Shown here in pieces: positions 53,548-62,917 of a stretch of DNA of 64,000 bases. The notes under the pieces are model-generated. The model worked only from the letters and a program-made list of their open reading frames with translations. It made no database searches and was not told the origin of the DNA. Where the stretch lies: the NCBI RefSeq assembly GCF_007860135.1, contig NZ_SJPV01000002.1, positions 124,001 through 188,000 on the forward strand, read 5' to 3'. How positions within the stretch are numbered: the stretch's first letter is position 1; every line of letters starts with the position of its first letter. The position numbers and the translations under genes were made by a program. Origin of the DNA: Novipirellula artificiosorum. GTDB taxonomy: Bacteria; Planctomycetota; Planctomycetia; Pirellulales; Pirellulaceae.

Positions 53548-54497
53548 TCCTGCAAACTCATCGTTTTTGAATCGGGTTCCTCGGTCCATTCGCGTTCGGT
53601 CCCCGCGAAGTACTCACTCGTTTTTGCGACACCGCCTGCCGCCAAATCGGCCTTTTCTGCTTCGACCGCACTCTCGATCGCTTTAATGTATCGATGGATC
53701 GAATGGTCGGAAAAGTGATCGATTTTCCAGTTCCAAAGCCCGCTAAGAAAACCACGCCACCGGTCTCGTCGCTTCATCAGCCGTCCCAGTTTTCGGATTT
53801 TGCCGTTGCGATCCAAGTAGACTTCGTTGCCACAGTGCCGATAGCCGAGCAGAAACGGGGGGACGCGAGTGACCGCGTCGTTGTTGTTGACGAAACGGAA
53901 ATGTTGAAGCTTCACGTAATTGACGTAACGATTGTCGCCGACCCGCGGGCTGCCGTAAGTAAAGAGCTGTTCGGGATTGGAATCGATATGTGACAAAAAA
54001 CAACGTCCGCTGCAAATCGTCGCCATCGCCCCACCGAGTGAATGGCCGCAAAACCAAAGCGGCTGCTCGTTGCTCATCAACGCAGTCTCCAGCATCGGCC
54101 ACAAATCGTCGACTTCGCGTTTAAAGCCTCGATGCACGCGACCGACCGTTTCCGCGACGACGACGGCCGCGTTGGCGTCCGCTTGAATGTCATTCCATTC
54201 GTTGGGTTCTGTGCCGCGACACGCGATCACGCAATCGTGTTGGTTGCGGAATCGGTAGGCTTGCGAACCATCACGATCGTAGAACGTTACATCATCAAAA
54301 CCCGCCAAATTCGCCGCACGTTCCGCTTCGTCTTTGTCGTTGTAAGAGATCATGGACAGCTCGGCGAACAACAGGGCACGCTGCAAAAACGACAACTCAC
54401 GAATCGGCCGATCGACCGACGAGTGGACGACAAAGGCGACTTCGCCAGGATCCGAGACGATCCGGTCTGCGAACGAGTTGAGTGCATCATCAGCCAT
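53544..54497 (-). CDS. class 3 lipase-like hydrolase
   Basis: 317 aa alpha/beta hydrolase. The nucleophile elbow is [12 protein letters not shown], with the oxyanion-forming CRGTEPNEW segment before it and the likely catalytic Asp and His in [24 protein letters not shown] and [10 protein letters not shown]. No signal peptide, so cytoplasmic as written. Lipase_3 members cleave acylglycerols or phospholipids. Its stop overlaps the AAA+ start, so the two are translated together. Confidence 0.85.
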   Translation of the reverse strand: MADDALNSFADRIVSDPGEVAFVVHSSVDRPIRELSFLQRALLFAELSMISYNDKDEAERAANLAGFDDVTFYDRDGSQAYRFRNQHDCVIACRGTEPNEWNDIQADANAAVVVAETVGRVHRGFKREVDDLWPMLETALMSNEQPLWFCGHSLGGAMATICSGRCFLSHIDSNPEQLFTYGSPRVGDNRYVNYVKLQHFRFVNNNDAVTRVPPFLLGYRHCGNEVYLDRNGKIRKLGRLMKRRDRWRGFLSGLWNWKIDHFSDHSIHRYIKAIESAVEAEKADLAAGGVAKTSEYFAGTEREWTEEPDSKTMSLQE

Positions 54498-54617
54498 TAG
54501 GAAAAGCCTCTACGAGTCAATGGGTTTGGGGCTGCATTCATGATTAGGAGAATTCCTGTTTCTTTGCGACATCCTTGGCCATGGGCACCAGCCCGCCGAT
54601 TGCGGCGATCCCGCACG

Positions 54618-54744
54618 AGTGGACTGTCAGCACTAAGTTTTAGGGTAGTGAATTTCGCCAGAAAGCCGTAGCTCAAATAGTCCTGGGGACTTCTGGCGAA
54701 GTCCACTACGTCCCAACTCGAAGTTTTAAACTTGACAGTCCACT
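54618..54744. repeat. MITE-like element with 12-bp TIRs
   Basis: AGTGGACTGTCA at 54618-54629 and TGACAGTCCACT at 54733-54744 are perfect inverted repeats. Inside, GTAGTGAATTTCGCCAGAA (54645-54663) faces TTCTGGCGAAGTCCACTAC (54691-54709) with two mismatches. 127 bp, no coding sequence. Its right end runs into the stop codon of nadB. Confidence 0.75.
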
Positions 54745-56377
54745 AGGTTCTCAATATCTCACCCCTTTTTGGATGTCCACCGTCAACGTCAATTTGCATC
54801 GTCAAATGACGCCGCCAATTCTGATCATCGGTTTCGGGATGGTCCGATCGAAAATGAACCCCCCTCGATTCGGTTCTTGCCAACGCGGCCCGGACCATGC
54901 AGGATGCCGTGACCAACAGATTTTGCAATTCCCAGCCCTCTAAGGCGTTGAATTGCCGTGGCATCACGTAGGCGGTAAACGAACGGATCGAATCTGCCGC
55001 CTCTCGCAATTCGGATGCATCACGCTCGACGCCTGCCAACCGTCCCATCAAGCTCTTTAGCGATACACGAACATCGGCGACGTCAAACGACTCTCCCGAT
55101 TGATGGACAGGATGTTGAATCGGCAGGGCTTCCAACTTACTCGCCCCCTCGGCGGCCGCTCGGGTCGCTGCTTCACCCGCGTGGGCCCCGTAGACCAGTC
55201 CTTCGAGCAAACTGTTGCTCGCCAATCGGTTTGCACCGTGAAGCCCGCTGCTGGTAGCTTCGCCCGCGGCCCACAATCCTGGCAAACTGGTACGCCCTTG
55301 GCTGTCAACCGTCACGCCACCGATCATGTAGTGGGCCCCAGGACGCACGGGAATCCGATCGCTGGTGATATCCAATCCGAACTTGCTGCACACATCGGCG
55401 ATCCCAGGGAACCGTCGCATCACCACTTTCGGATCGAGGTGTGACAGATCCAAGTAGACGCAGGGATGTTTGGTCAATGCCATTTGACGAACAATCGATT
55501 GGCTGACCACATCACGAGGTGCCAATTCCGATCGCGAATCATAGTCCGGCATAAAGCGGTGACCGGATGCGTCGATCAAGTAGGCTCCTTCGCCTCGAAT
55601 CGCTTCGGTGATTAACGATCGTGACGATCCGGCAATGTACAAGACGGTTGGATGGAACTGCAAAAATTCCATGTCTCGCAATTCAACGCCAGCGCGATAG
55701 GCGATCGCCAATCCGTCCCCCGTGGCGACCGGTGGGTTGGTCGATTCACGATAGACTTGGCCGGCCCCCCCCGTACAGAGGATCGTCTCTTTGGCCCAAA
55801 CGATCAGGGGCCGTCCGTCGGCGCCGACGATCAAGGCACCGCGGCAACGGCCCTCGTAGGTCAACAAGTCAACGGTAAAGGTGTTTTCCCAAATGTCAAC
55901 GTTGGGAAGCGACTGCGTCCGATCGATGACTGCCCGCATGATTTCCCGGCCGGTGGCGTCTCCGCGAGCGTGCAGGATGCGTTCGCGGCTATGGCCGCCT
56001 TCACGGCCAAGCGCTAAGGTGCCGTTGCTTTGATCAAACTGGGTTCCCCAAGCGATCAATTCCTCGATCCGGCGGGGCCCTTCGCGGATCACCATATCGA
56101 CGGTGCTGGGATCGCACAAATTGCCGCCTGCGACCAGAGTATCTTCGACGTGTTCCTCGAATCGGTCCTCCGGGTCCATCACTCCCGCAATCCCGCCTTG
56201 CGCGTAGCTGCTGTTGGATTCCCGCAATTTGTCCTTGGTGACGACCAAGACGGATTGATGTGATTCGATCGCGTTCGCAGCGCGCAGCCCCGCCAGACCC
56301 CCGCCAATGACCAAAATATCAGTAAAACGGTGCAGCGCTCGACGGGAATCGAAGGGCAGTAAGTAGCGGGGGGTCAT
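54743..56377 (-). CDS. nadB: L-aspartate oxidase
   Basis: FAD enzyme that makes iminoaspartate for NAD biosynthesis. FAD motif DILVIGGGLAGLRAANAI (20-37), SSYAQGGIAG (56-65), the HARGDATGREI segment and FLQFHPT, plus GVTVDSQGRTSLPGLWAAGE near residue 330 fit NadB. The C-terminal helical domain includes RGVHFRSDHPETDD, distinguishing it from fumarate reductases. 544 aa, full length. nadA and nadC are not adjacent. The TAG stop straddles the end of the MITE, so the last residues (GEILRT) may have been set by its insertion. Confidence 0.94.
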   Translation of the reverse strand: MTPRYLLPFDSRRALHRFTDILVIGGGLAGLRAANAIESHQSVLVVTKDKLRESNSSYAQGGIAGVMDPEDRFEEHVEDTLVAGGNLCDPSTVDMVIREGPRRIEELIAWGTQFDQSNGTLALGREGGHSRERILHARGDATGREIMRAVIDRTQSLPNVDIWENTFTVDLLTYEGRCRGALIVGADGRPLIVWAKETILCTGGAGQVYRESTNPPVATGDGLAIAYRAGVELRDMEFLQFHPTVLYIAGSSRSLITEAIRGEGAYLIDASGHRFMPDYDSRSELAPRDVVSQSIVRQMALTKHPCVYLDLSHLDPKVVMRRFPGIADVCSKFGLDITSDRIPVRPGAHYMIGGVTVDSQGRTSLPGLWAAGEATSSGLHGANRLASNSLLEGLVYGAHAGEAATRAAAEGASKLEALPIQHPVHQSGESFDVADVRVSLKSLMGRLAGVERDASELREAADSIRSFTAYVMPRQFNALEGWELQNLLVTASCMVRAALARTESRGVHFRSDHPETDDQNWRRHLTMQIDVDGGHPKRGEILRT

Positions 56378-56568
56378 GGTCGGTGGAAACTTTCTTTGTG
56401 GTGGCCGCGTCTCGACATCACCTTGTTATAGCGGATAGGCTAACGTTCGATGAGGCTAGCACTTTCGATCTCGCATTTCACCAAGTGCCCGGATTGCTGA
56501 ACGCGCCTCGCACCCACGTTTGGGCTTTTTCGGTCTTTCCTTACTCTCCCTCAATCCCTTTCAATTTG

Positions 56569-57504
56569 ATGCCCGATTCTCGCTCGTCCGATGCCACCGC
56601 GATGGACCCCGCCGTGACGACGATTCAGCCGGGTGGCGGGGTTGTGATGAGGATCGAATTGGCGTGGGGACGGCTTCGACGTTCCTATTTGCGGAAATTT
56701 CGGTCTGGCTATGTCGCTCGGATGCAAAAGACGCGTCAAGGCCACCAAGGGCCGTTGCCGTTCGATCCGGTCGATTCGCGAGATACGAAGTATTACCGCA
56801 ATCAGGATACGTATTGGTGGGCAGATGCGGATGATCCGTTTCAATGGCGTGATGCCTTGCCGTTCGTACGAGTCGGGCTGGCCGAGCTGATCCTAATTGG
56901 TGGTGCTTTCTTGGTCTTTGCCGTGCTGATGGGACTGATTTGGTGGCCGCTTTCATTGCCGATGTTGGTGGTGGCTGGGTTGGTGGTTTGGTTTTTTCGC
57001 AACCCGAGACGTGAAATCCCCTCGGCGCCCGGCACGGTCGTGTCCCCCGCAGACGGTAAATTGGTGCAGATTGAGTCGATCGAAGATTCCGAGCTTGGAT
57101 CGTGCATCCAAGTTGGCATCTTTTTGTCAATCTTCAATGTTCACGCAAACCGCGTGTCGCTTGCCGGGCGAGTGACCTCGGTACGCTATCGGCCAGGCAA
57201 GTTTCTAAATGCGTTAAGGCCGGAATCTGCTCGGGAAAATGAGAATCTTGATGTCACGCTCGAAGACACCGAAGCACCCGGCCGGCGCTATCGGATTCGC
57301 CAGATCACCGGGCAATTCGCCCGAAGAATTGTGTGTTGGGTGCGCCCCGGCGACGTTTTAGCGCGCGGAGAGATGTATGGCATGATTAAACTGGGGTCGC
57401 GGACGGAGTTGGTGTTGCCCGACGACGGTTCCTTGGAAATCACAGCCAAGCTCGGTGAGAAGGTGAAAGCCGGTAGCAGCGTTCTTGGTCAATATCGAAC
57501 GTAG
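56569..57504 (+). CDS. psd: phosphatidylserine decarboxylase proenzyme
   Basis: Pyruvoyl enzyme that turns phosphatidylserine into phosphatidylethanolamine. Start at ATG 56569 gives 311 aa; ATGs at 56602 and 56647 are alternatives, and an open frame from 56383 is too long. The membrane segment (VRVGLAELILIGGAFLVFAVLMGLI) is followed by RNPRREIPSAPGTVVSPADGK, FLSIFNVHANR and the cleavage site in IKLGSRTELVLP, where self-cleavage would be before Ser277. LGSR matches the short bacterial Psd group. Divergent from nadB; pssA follows by 9 bp. Confidence 0.92.
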   Translation: MPDSRSSDATAMDPAVTTIQPGGGVVMRIELAWGRLRRSYLRKFRSGYVARMQKTRQGHQGPLPFDPVDSRDTKYYRNQDTYWWADADDPFQWRDALPFVRVGLAELILIGGAFLVFAVLMGLIWWPLSLPMLVVAGLVVWFFRNPRREIPSAPGTVVSPADGKLVQIESIEDSELGSCIQVGIFLSIFNVHANRVSLAGRVTSVRYRPGKFLNALRPESARENENLDVTLEDTEAPGRRYRIRQITGQFARRIVCWVRPGDVLARGEMYGMIKLGSRTELVLPDDGSLEITAKLGEKVKAGSSVLGQYRT

Positions 57505-57513
57505 CGTCTTAAC

Positions 57514-58476
57514 ATGAGTGAAATGAAACGCAGCCTATTTGCAGCCCCGGCATCGGATCAAGAGGCCGAGGTGTCGGAAACCGCCGCGGCCCAAAAACCG
57601 GGGAGGGGTTCCCGATTGCGTAAGGGGAAAGGTCGAAAGCGACTCCGACGCCGCATCAGTTTGGCCTTCTTGCCCACGCTGTTGACGCTCGGTAACGCGG
57701 TCTGTGGATTGGCGGCGATCTCGGTTGCTGTCAGCGTCAATTTACCCTGGCCCGACGAGATGAAGCTGTTTGCCGCGGGAGTGTTGATTTTCGCTGGAAT
57801 GTTGTTCGATGCACTCGATGGTTCTGCCGCTCGCATGACAGGCCAAGAGAGTCGTTTCGGTGCCGAACTCGACAGTCTCTGTGACGTGATCACCTTTGGC
57901 ACCGCGCCGGCGGTCATTGTTTGGCGGCTCAGTGACGTGTTTCCGCAAAAGTTGAGCTGGGCGATTGGCGTCTTGTTTACACTCTGCGTGCTAATTCGAT
58001 TGGCTCGGTTTAACGTGGAAACGACCGAAGAGGATCCTCACGAAGGCTTCGATGGGCTCCCCAGCCCCGCCGCGGCCGGCACGATTGCTGCTTTTGCGAT
58101 CGCCATGCCCGATCTGGCCTCGATCGCGACCGATTCGGTCTACCCCGACTTTGTCCACACGCTTGCCCAAGCGGCCTTGGATGCTTCGCACTACTTCATC
58201 CCCTGCCTCGCCGTTGTGTTGGCCTATTTGATGACCTCGCGATTCCAATTTCCGCATGTTTTCCAGCAATTGGTTAGCGGTCGATGGACGACCCATCAAT
58301 TTGGCCAAGCCCTGTTTGCGATCGTTGCTGGTTTCCTGCTTCACTGGATTGCGCTGCCGATCGGTTTTTGTCTGTATGCTTTCGCGCCCCCCATCCGGTC
58401 GGTGACACGGCGTGGTAGGCCGGGTTCCGAAGACTCGGTGGTCGACGAAGACGTTGACGAGGATGGAGAGCCGTAG
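57514..58476 (+). CDS. pssA: CDP-diacylglycerol--serine O-phosphatidyltransferase
   Basis: Membrane enzyme making phosphatidylserine from CDP-diacylglycerol and serine, the substrate of the Psd 9 bp upstream. The CDP-alcohol phosphatidyltransferase motif is present as D-x2-D-G-x2-A-R ... G-x3-D-x3-D in MLFDALDGSAARM and RFGAELDSLCD. A basic N-terminus (GRGSRLRKGKGRKRLRRR) precedes about seven transmembrane helices. The acidic C-terminal tail (DSVVDEDVDEDGEP) is unusual. 320 aa. Confidence 0.94.
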   Translation: MSEMKRSLFAAPASDQEAEVSETAAAQKPGRGSRLRKGKGRKRLRRRISLAFLPTLLTLGNAVCGLAAISVAVSVNLPWPDEMKLFAAGVLIFAGMLFDALDGSAARMTGQESRFGAELDSLCDVITFGTAPAVIVWRLSDVFPQKLSWAIGVLFTLCVLIRLARFNVETTEEDPHEGFDGLPSPAAAGTIAAFAIAMPDLASIATDSVYPDFVHTLAQAALDASHYFIPCLAVVLAYLMTSRFQFPHVFQQLVSGRWTTHQFGQALFAIVAGFLLHWIALPIGFCLYAFAPPIRSVTRRGRPGSEDSVVDEDVDEDGEP

Positions 58477-58811
58477 CTCTCGGAGTGCTTCGAGTATGGG
58501 TGATCATGCCCCGCGAGCATCCCTTGGGTCGGTGCAAATGGCCGCTCTGTCGCCCCTAGGTTGGGTGCGCTGCGGCGCAGCGGGGGACTTCCGTATCGGA
58601 GGTTTGTATCGGTGGTGTAATAATGCAGCCGAAATTGGCCAGGTGTCTCCTTCAACGCAATCGCTATAAAGCGTTCTAGTAAAACAACTTACAAAACCAC
58701 ACTGGCGTTCTCAGCAGCTGTTGACTCAGGCGCGAAAACTGCCATGCTTCTTACAAGGTCTTCACATTGCAGAGGCCGGATGATTGATCCACCGAAGAGG
58801 TTTTTACATCC
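58477..58811. other. gene-free spacer
   Basis: 335 bp between pssA and the methyltransferase. No open frame of note on the plus strand and no clear promoter. It ends in an AT-rich stretch (AGTAAAACAACTTACAAAACC). Confidence 0.4.
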
Positions 58812-59465
58812 ATGAGTAGCGCTACGCCAACGAAGGCACAGGACACGATTCAGCCTCACCGCAGCCGATTGTACAACAATTTGGTGCCTGTTTACCAAGG
58901 ACTGTGGCCAGCGGTGGCAAAGAAGAACATGCGCAGTGCGATCTCGGCACTGAATATCGCCTCGGGCCGTAAGGTGTTGGAGGTCGGGGTAGGAACCGGA
59001 TTGTCGCTCGATAGCTATCCACGCGACATCCGTTTGACGGGCGTCGATTTGTCGGAAGCCATGTTGGGCGAGGCACAGCAAGCGATCGAGGATCGCGGCT
59101 GGGATCACGTCGATGTGTTGCCGATGAATGCCGAATCGCTGACTTTCGCCGACGACGTTTTCGATGTGGTGACTTCCTTTCACACCATCAGCGTTGTCTC
59201 GGATCCGCGAGCGATGATGAGAGAAATGGTTCGCGTGTGTCGGCCTGGTGGCCGCATCTTGATTGTGAATCATTTTCGTAGCGGGAACCCCGTGATCGCC
59301 AAAGTTGTTGATTCGGCGGGCAACCTGACTCGACATCTTGGGTGGCGAACCGATTTGGATTTGCGAGAAACGGTCGAGGATTTGCCGATCCGTCTTGATC
59401 GTTGCTACAAGCCGACGCCGCTCTCAATCTTCACCATTATGGAAGCAACGGTACTGAAGGCGTAA
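58812..59465 (+). CDS. PmtA-like SAM-dependent methyltransferase (probably phosphatidylethanolamine N-methyltransferase)
   Basis: 217 aa class I methyltransferase. Motif I is KVLEVGVGTGLSLDSYP, motif II TGVDLSEAMLGEA, and the post-motif DVVTSFHTISVVSD. LYNNLVPVYQGLWPAVAKKN before motif I recalls the leader of Rhodobacter PmtA, which methylates phosphatidylethanolamine to phosphatidylcholine. Position in the psd-pssA cluster supports that substrate; methylation of another lipid or small molecule remains possible. Its stop (TAATG) overlaps the start of the next gene. Confidence 0.82.
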   Translation: MSSATPTKAQDTIQPHRSRLYNNLVPVYQGLWPAVAKKNMRSAISALNIASGRKVLEVGVGTGLSLDSYPRDIRLTGVDLSEAMLGEAQQAIEDRGWDHVDVLPMNAESLTFADDVFDVVTSFHTISVVSDPRAMMREMVRVCRPGGRILIVNHFRSGNPVIAKVVDSAGNLTRHLGWRTDLDLRETVEDLPIRLDRCYKPTPLSIFTIMEATVLKA

Positions 59466-61174
59466 TGGTGGGCTGGGCAAGGACGACGTCACGCTACCGA
59501 GCTCCCTTGGTGGCCAGCAGCGGTAGCTCAGTAAAATCAACGCTCCGTTGCTTGTCGTTGGTCCTTTTGTCGGCCTCGACACTCTTTGCAGGCGGTTCTT
59601 TAACGGTTGTCGTTTCCGATGAAGCGACAGGCAACCCGGTTTCGGCGCGGTTGGAGATATTTCGCGGCGCCCCAGATGGGAAGTTGATGCCCATTCGCAA
59701 AACCGTTCCGGCGGGGCCATCGGTACGAAACGATGCCATTGGCGTGGTGATCGACCGCTCGCTTGAGCTGTCCTTTCCGGATGGCAACTATGCGTTCCGG
59801 CTAACACGAGGCCCCGAGTATCGTGTGATTCGGGGGACGTTTGTTCTTGAGCGTGATTCGCTTGACGAGCATCGCGTTGAGTTGCCGCGGATGATCGACA
59901 TGCTCGAAGCGGGTTGGACGAGCGGCGATTGCTTGGTCGCTGCTTCCCCAAATAGTTTGCCGCTCAGAATGGCGGCTGAAGATTTGCATGTCGCTGCGGT
60001 GCTGGGCCACGTCAACGCCAAACCCATCGCTGGACGAGATGCAGACGATCCGCCGGAGAACACACCCTGTTGGATCCGCGAAGATGTCGTGCAGGATTCC
60101 GGATTGGTGTTTTACGGCGTCGATTCCGTAGCGTTGACCGAGCGAGCGGGCAATGACGACGCAGGCAATGACGACGCGGGGGCCGACGTCTCGGAGGTCG
60201 GCTTGCCTGCTGTCACGCGACTGGCCCAAGTTCCCCGGGACAGTGAAGTCATTCATGTCGCCGTCGAGAATCCGTTCGCCTGGCCCCTGCCGGTTTGGTT
60301 GGCCAGCGGCAGGGTCGACGGCATGTTCGTTTTCGGTGATTGGTTGGAAATCGACCGACAACGCCTCTCCGCTGCAAGTGGTCGTGACCCACAACCGCCG
60401 CGCACCGACCATCCCACGGAATTGGGGCGTTGGGCGGAACGAATCTATTGGAACCTGCTGGAATCAGGGTTGCGGATCCCGCCGCTTGCCGGCAGCGGCT
60501 CGGGACGCGTTGTCAACAATCAGGCTTTCGGCTCGGCCAATCCCGTCGGATACAACCGGTTGTACGTTGCCAATCCCTTGCAGCGCACTTCGAACCCCAG
60601 CGGTCTGATGGTGCAAGCGGTTTCGAGTCAGGAAGCTTGGTGGCAGGCGGCTTGGAAAGGTCATAGCATCGCAACGAATGGACCGATGTTGCAAGCGACG
60701 ATGAACGGCGAGATTCCCGGGCATGTGTTCGTGGCCGAATCAGGAGAACTGCTGCAACTGCGTCCCGAAGTACAGCTGACCGTGCGAGATCCGGTTGATT
60801 ATCTCGAAGTGATTTGCAATGGACGCGTCCATTACAGTGCTCGGTTGGATGAATTCGCGAAAGCGGGTGGGGTGATCCCACCGCTGCAGCTCGAAGAGAG
60901 CAGTTGGGTGATCGTCCGAGTGGCGACGTTGTACGAGGACCACTTTCGAGCAGCGATGAGTGCCCCATGGTATGTCGAATTCAATGGTCGTGGGAGAATC
61001 ACGTCGGAAGCGGTCGAGTTCTTTCAGGATTGGCTCCGCGAATACGAACTTCGGCTGCGAAAGCTGCCAGCCGATGAGCTCGCCGTGCAAGTGCCCTTCG
61101 TGCGCGCCGCTCGATCCTTTTGGCAAGCACAGGCGGCGAAGGTTCGATATCATGATGACGATCGAGAATTTTGA
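59465..61174 (+). CDS. CehA/McbA-like protein with lost metal-binding motif
   Basis: 569 aa, start ATG 59465, overlapping the methyltransferase stop. Signal peptide ends near FAGG (about residue 42). The fold is recognisable from GYNRLYV, GLRIPPLAGSGSG and the AEDLHVAAVL segment of the CehA/McbA PHP-type hydrolase group. In those proteins the N-terminal zinc motif reads GDLHVH; here it reads SGDCLVAAS, so both His are gone. Likely a non-catalytic or altered-site member. A short tandem repeat (CAATGACGACGC, 60151-60180) adds an extra GNDDA. Role with the phospholipid genes is unknown. Confidence 0.72.
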   Translation: MVGWARTTSRYRAPLVASSGSSVKSTLRCLSLVLLSASTLFAGGSLTVVVSDEATGNPVSARLEIFRGAPDGKLMPIRKTVPAGPSVRNDAIGVVIDRSLELSFPDGNYAFRLTRGPEYRVIRGTFVLERDSLDEHRVELPRMIDMLEAGWTSGDCLVAASPNSLPLRMAAEDLHVAAVLGHVNAKPIAGRDADDPPENTPCWIREDVVQDSGLVFYGVDSVALTERAGNDDAGNDDAGADVSEVGLPAVTRLAQVPRDSEVIHVAVENPFAWPLPVWLASGRVDGMFVFGDWLEIDRQRLSAASGRDPQPPRTDHPTELGRWAERIYWNLLESGLRIPPLAGSGSGRVVNNQAFGSANPVGYNRLYVANPLQRTSNPSGLMVQAVSSQEAWWQAAWKGHSIATNGPMLQATMNGEIPGHVFVAESGELLQLRPEVQLTVRDPVDYLEVICNGRVHYSARLDEFAKAGGVIPPLQLEESSWVIVRVATLYEDHFRAAMSAPWYVEFNGRGRITSEAVEFFQDWLREYELRLRKLPADELAVQVPFVRAARSFWQAQAAKVRYHDDDREF

Positions 61175-61349
61175 ACCCGTAGAGAGGAGAGTCGTTGCAT
61201 TTTGAATCGCTCGGCGCTGATGCTTGTTACAGGTGAAAGCAGCCATGGCTGTCGCCGATTGACGCTTCGGTGCCCGCCTCTCGACAAGCTGTCACGAGCG
61301 AATGACCACACGACACGATAAAGACTTTTAACCGGAATGAGATAGCATC

Positions 61350-62762
61350 ATGACTCGATACTACAACCGTGGTTTGCTGTTGCTGTTGGCAGGCTGCTTC
61401 TGCTTTGGCGATTCCGCAGGGGCGGTGTCACGCGACAATTCGGGCGGCAACCGACTACGCCCTAACCTTGTCGTCTATTTGGCCGACGATTTGTCGGCGG
61501 CGGATTTGCCTGTTTATGGCGGAACCAGTATTCAAACGCCCGCGATTGATGATTTGGCTTCGGTCGGTATGACGTTCGATCTTGCGTTCGTCGCCAGTCC
61601 GTCCTGTGCCCCCAGTCGTGCTGCGTTATTGACGGGGCTGATGCCGGCACAAAATGGGGCGGAAGAGAATCACAGCTATCCTCGCAGTGGGGTGCTTCGG
61701 TTGCCCCAGCTGCTGAAGGAGCTTGGCTATCAGACGGCTGCATTCGGAAAAGTCGCGCACGGCAAGAGTGCGGTCGATTATGGTTTTGACGTGATCGACC
61801 TGCAAAAGGAACTTCCTTCCCTTCGGAAAAACGTTCGTCAGTTTCTCGATGATCGGACCGACACGCGGCCGCTCGCATTGTTTGTCGGAACCGCGAACCC
61901 TCATGTCCCTTGGCCCAGTGAATCAACGATTCTGCCGGACAAGATCACGCTGCCGCCGACCTTGCTTGACACGCCTCGAACACGCGTGCAGCGTTCAAGG
62001 TATCTGCAAGAAGTTAAAGACTTGGATGCGTATCTGGCCGAGTTGCGAGAATTGACGCAAGAACATCTTGGTGAAGAAGCAATTTTTGTCTTTTCAAGTG
62101 ACCACGGTGCCCAGTTTCCCTTCGGAAAGTGGTGCTTGTATGACGAGGGCATCCATGTTCCGCTGATCGTATCGCATCCGGGGCAAATTGAACTCGGATC
62201 TCGGACCAGCGCGATGGTCAATTGGGTCGACCTGTTGGTCACGGTCATCGACCTGGCTGGTGGTAAGGTGCCTGCGGAGATCGATGGGCGTTCTTTTTTA
62301 TCTGTCTTACGTGGTGAAACGACGTCCCACCGTGAAAGGATTTTTGCGACGCACAGCGGTGATCGAAAGATGAACGTCTATCCGAGTCGTTGCATTCGTA
62401 CGTCGCAATTCAAACTCATTTACAATCCTCATCCTGAGTTTGCCTTCACGACGCATATCGATTTACTGCTTCGCGAAACCTCGGGCGATTATTTCAAGCA
62501 GTGGCAAGAACTGGCCAAGTCGGATCCGAAAGCAGCGGCGGTGGTGGCGAAGTACCACGCACGACCGGAGGTTGAGCTTTACGATCTGCTTGCCGATCCC
62601 TTCGAGCAGGTCAACTTAGCGAGTGATCCACACTTTACCTCGGTCAAGCAGAATTTGCTCGCTGAACTTCGGCAATGGATGAAGTCCCAAAGTGACGAAG
62701 TCACCGTCTTTCACGAACCCTTGATGCTTGATGCACCTGAAACTTGGCTGCCCAGGAACTAA
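61350..62762 (+). CDS. secreted sulfatase
   Basis: 470 aa. N-terminal leader LLLLLAGCFCFGDSAG contains a lipobox-like LAGC at 13-16, so it may be a lipoprotein. Formylglycine site Cys86-x-Pro-Ser-Arg90 in SCAPSRAALLTG; VVYLADDLS holds the Asp ligands and FSSDHGAQFPFGKW the second metal cluster. An ATSGDRK-like DNA-independent serine form is not used; this is the Cys type and needs a formylglycine-generating enzyme, absent here. Removes sulfate from a sulfated polysaccharide, typical of marine planctomycetes. Followed by a GH95-like gene. Confidence 0.9.
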   Translation: MTRYYNRGLLLLLAGCFCFGDSAGAVSRDNSGGNRLRPNLVVYLADDLSAADLPVYGGTSIQTPAIDDLASVGMTFDLAFVASPSCAPSRAALLTGLMPAQNGAEENHSYPRSGVLRLPQLLKELGYQTAAFGKVAHGKSAVDYGFDVIDLQKELPSLRKNVRQFLDDRTDTRPLALFVGTANPHVPWPSESTILPDKITLPPTLLDTPRTRVQRSRYLQEVKDLDAYLAELRELTQEHLGEEAIFVFSSDHGAQFPFGKWCLYDEGIHVPLIVSHPGQIELGSRTSAMVNWVDLLVTVIDLAGGKVPAEIDGRSFLSVLRGETTSHRERIFATHSGDRKMNVYPSRCIRTSQFKLIYNPHPEFAFTTHIDLLLRETSGDYFKQWQELAKSDPKAAAVVAKYHARPEVELYDLLADPFEQVNLASDPHFTSVKQNLLAELRQWMKSQSDEVTVFHEPLMLDAPETWLPRN

Positions 62763-62917
62763 GATGGTGAATCACGGCGGCTGTGGGATAGCTGGAAAGC
62801 GCCACTTTTATTTTCATTCAAGCTCGAAGGGCAAGCCAGTGAATCAAACACCGAAAACGACGATCAGAACGCTTTCCGTTGCCGATGCGACACGTTAACC
62901 TCTTAATAGCCCCATCC

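Noticed and set aside
59424-59951. 175-codon minus-strand frame
   Set aside because: Antisense to the methyltransferase and CehA-like genes; no domain.
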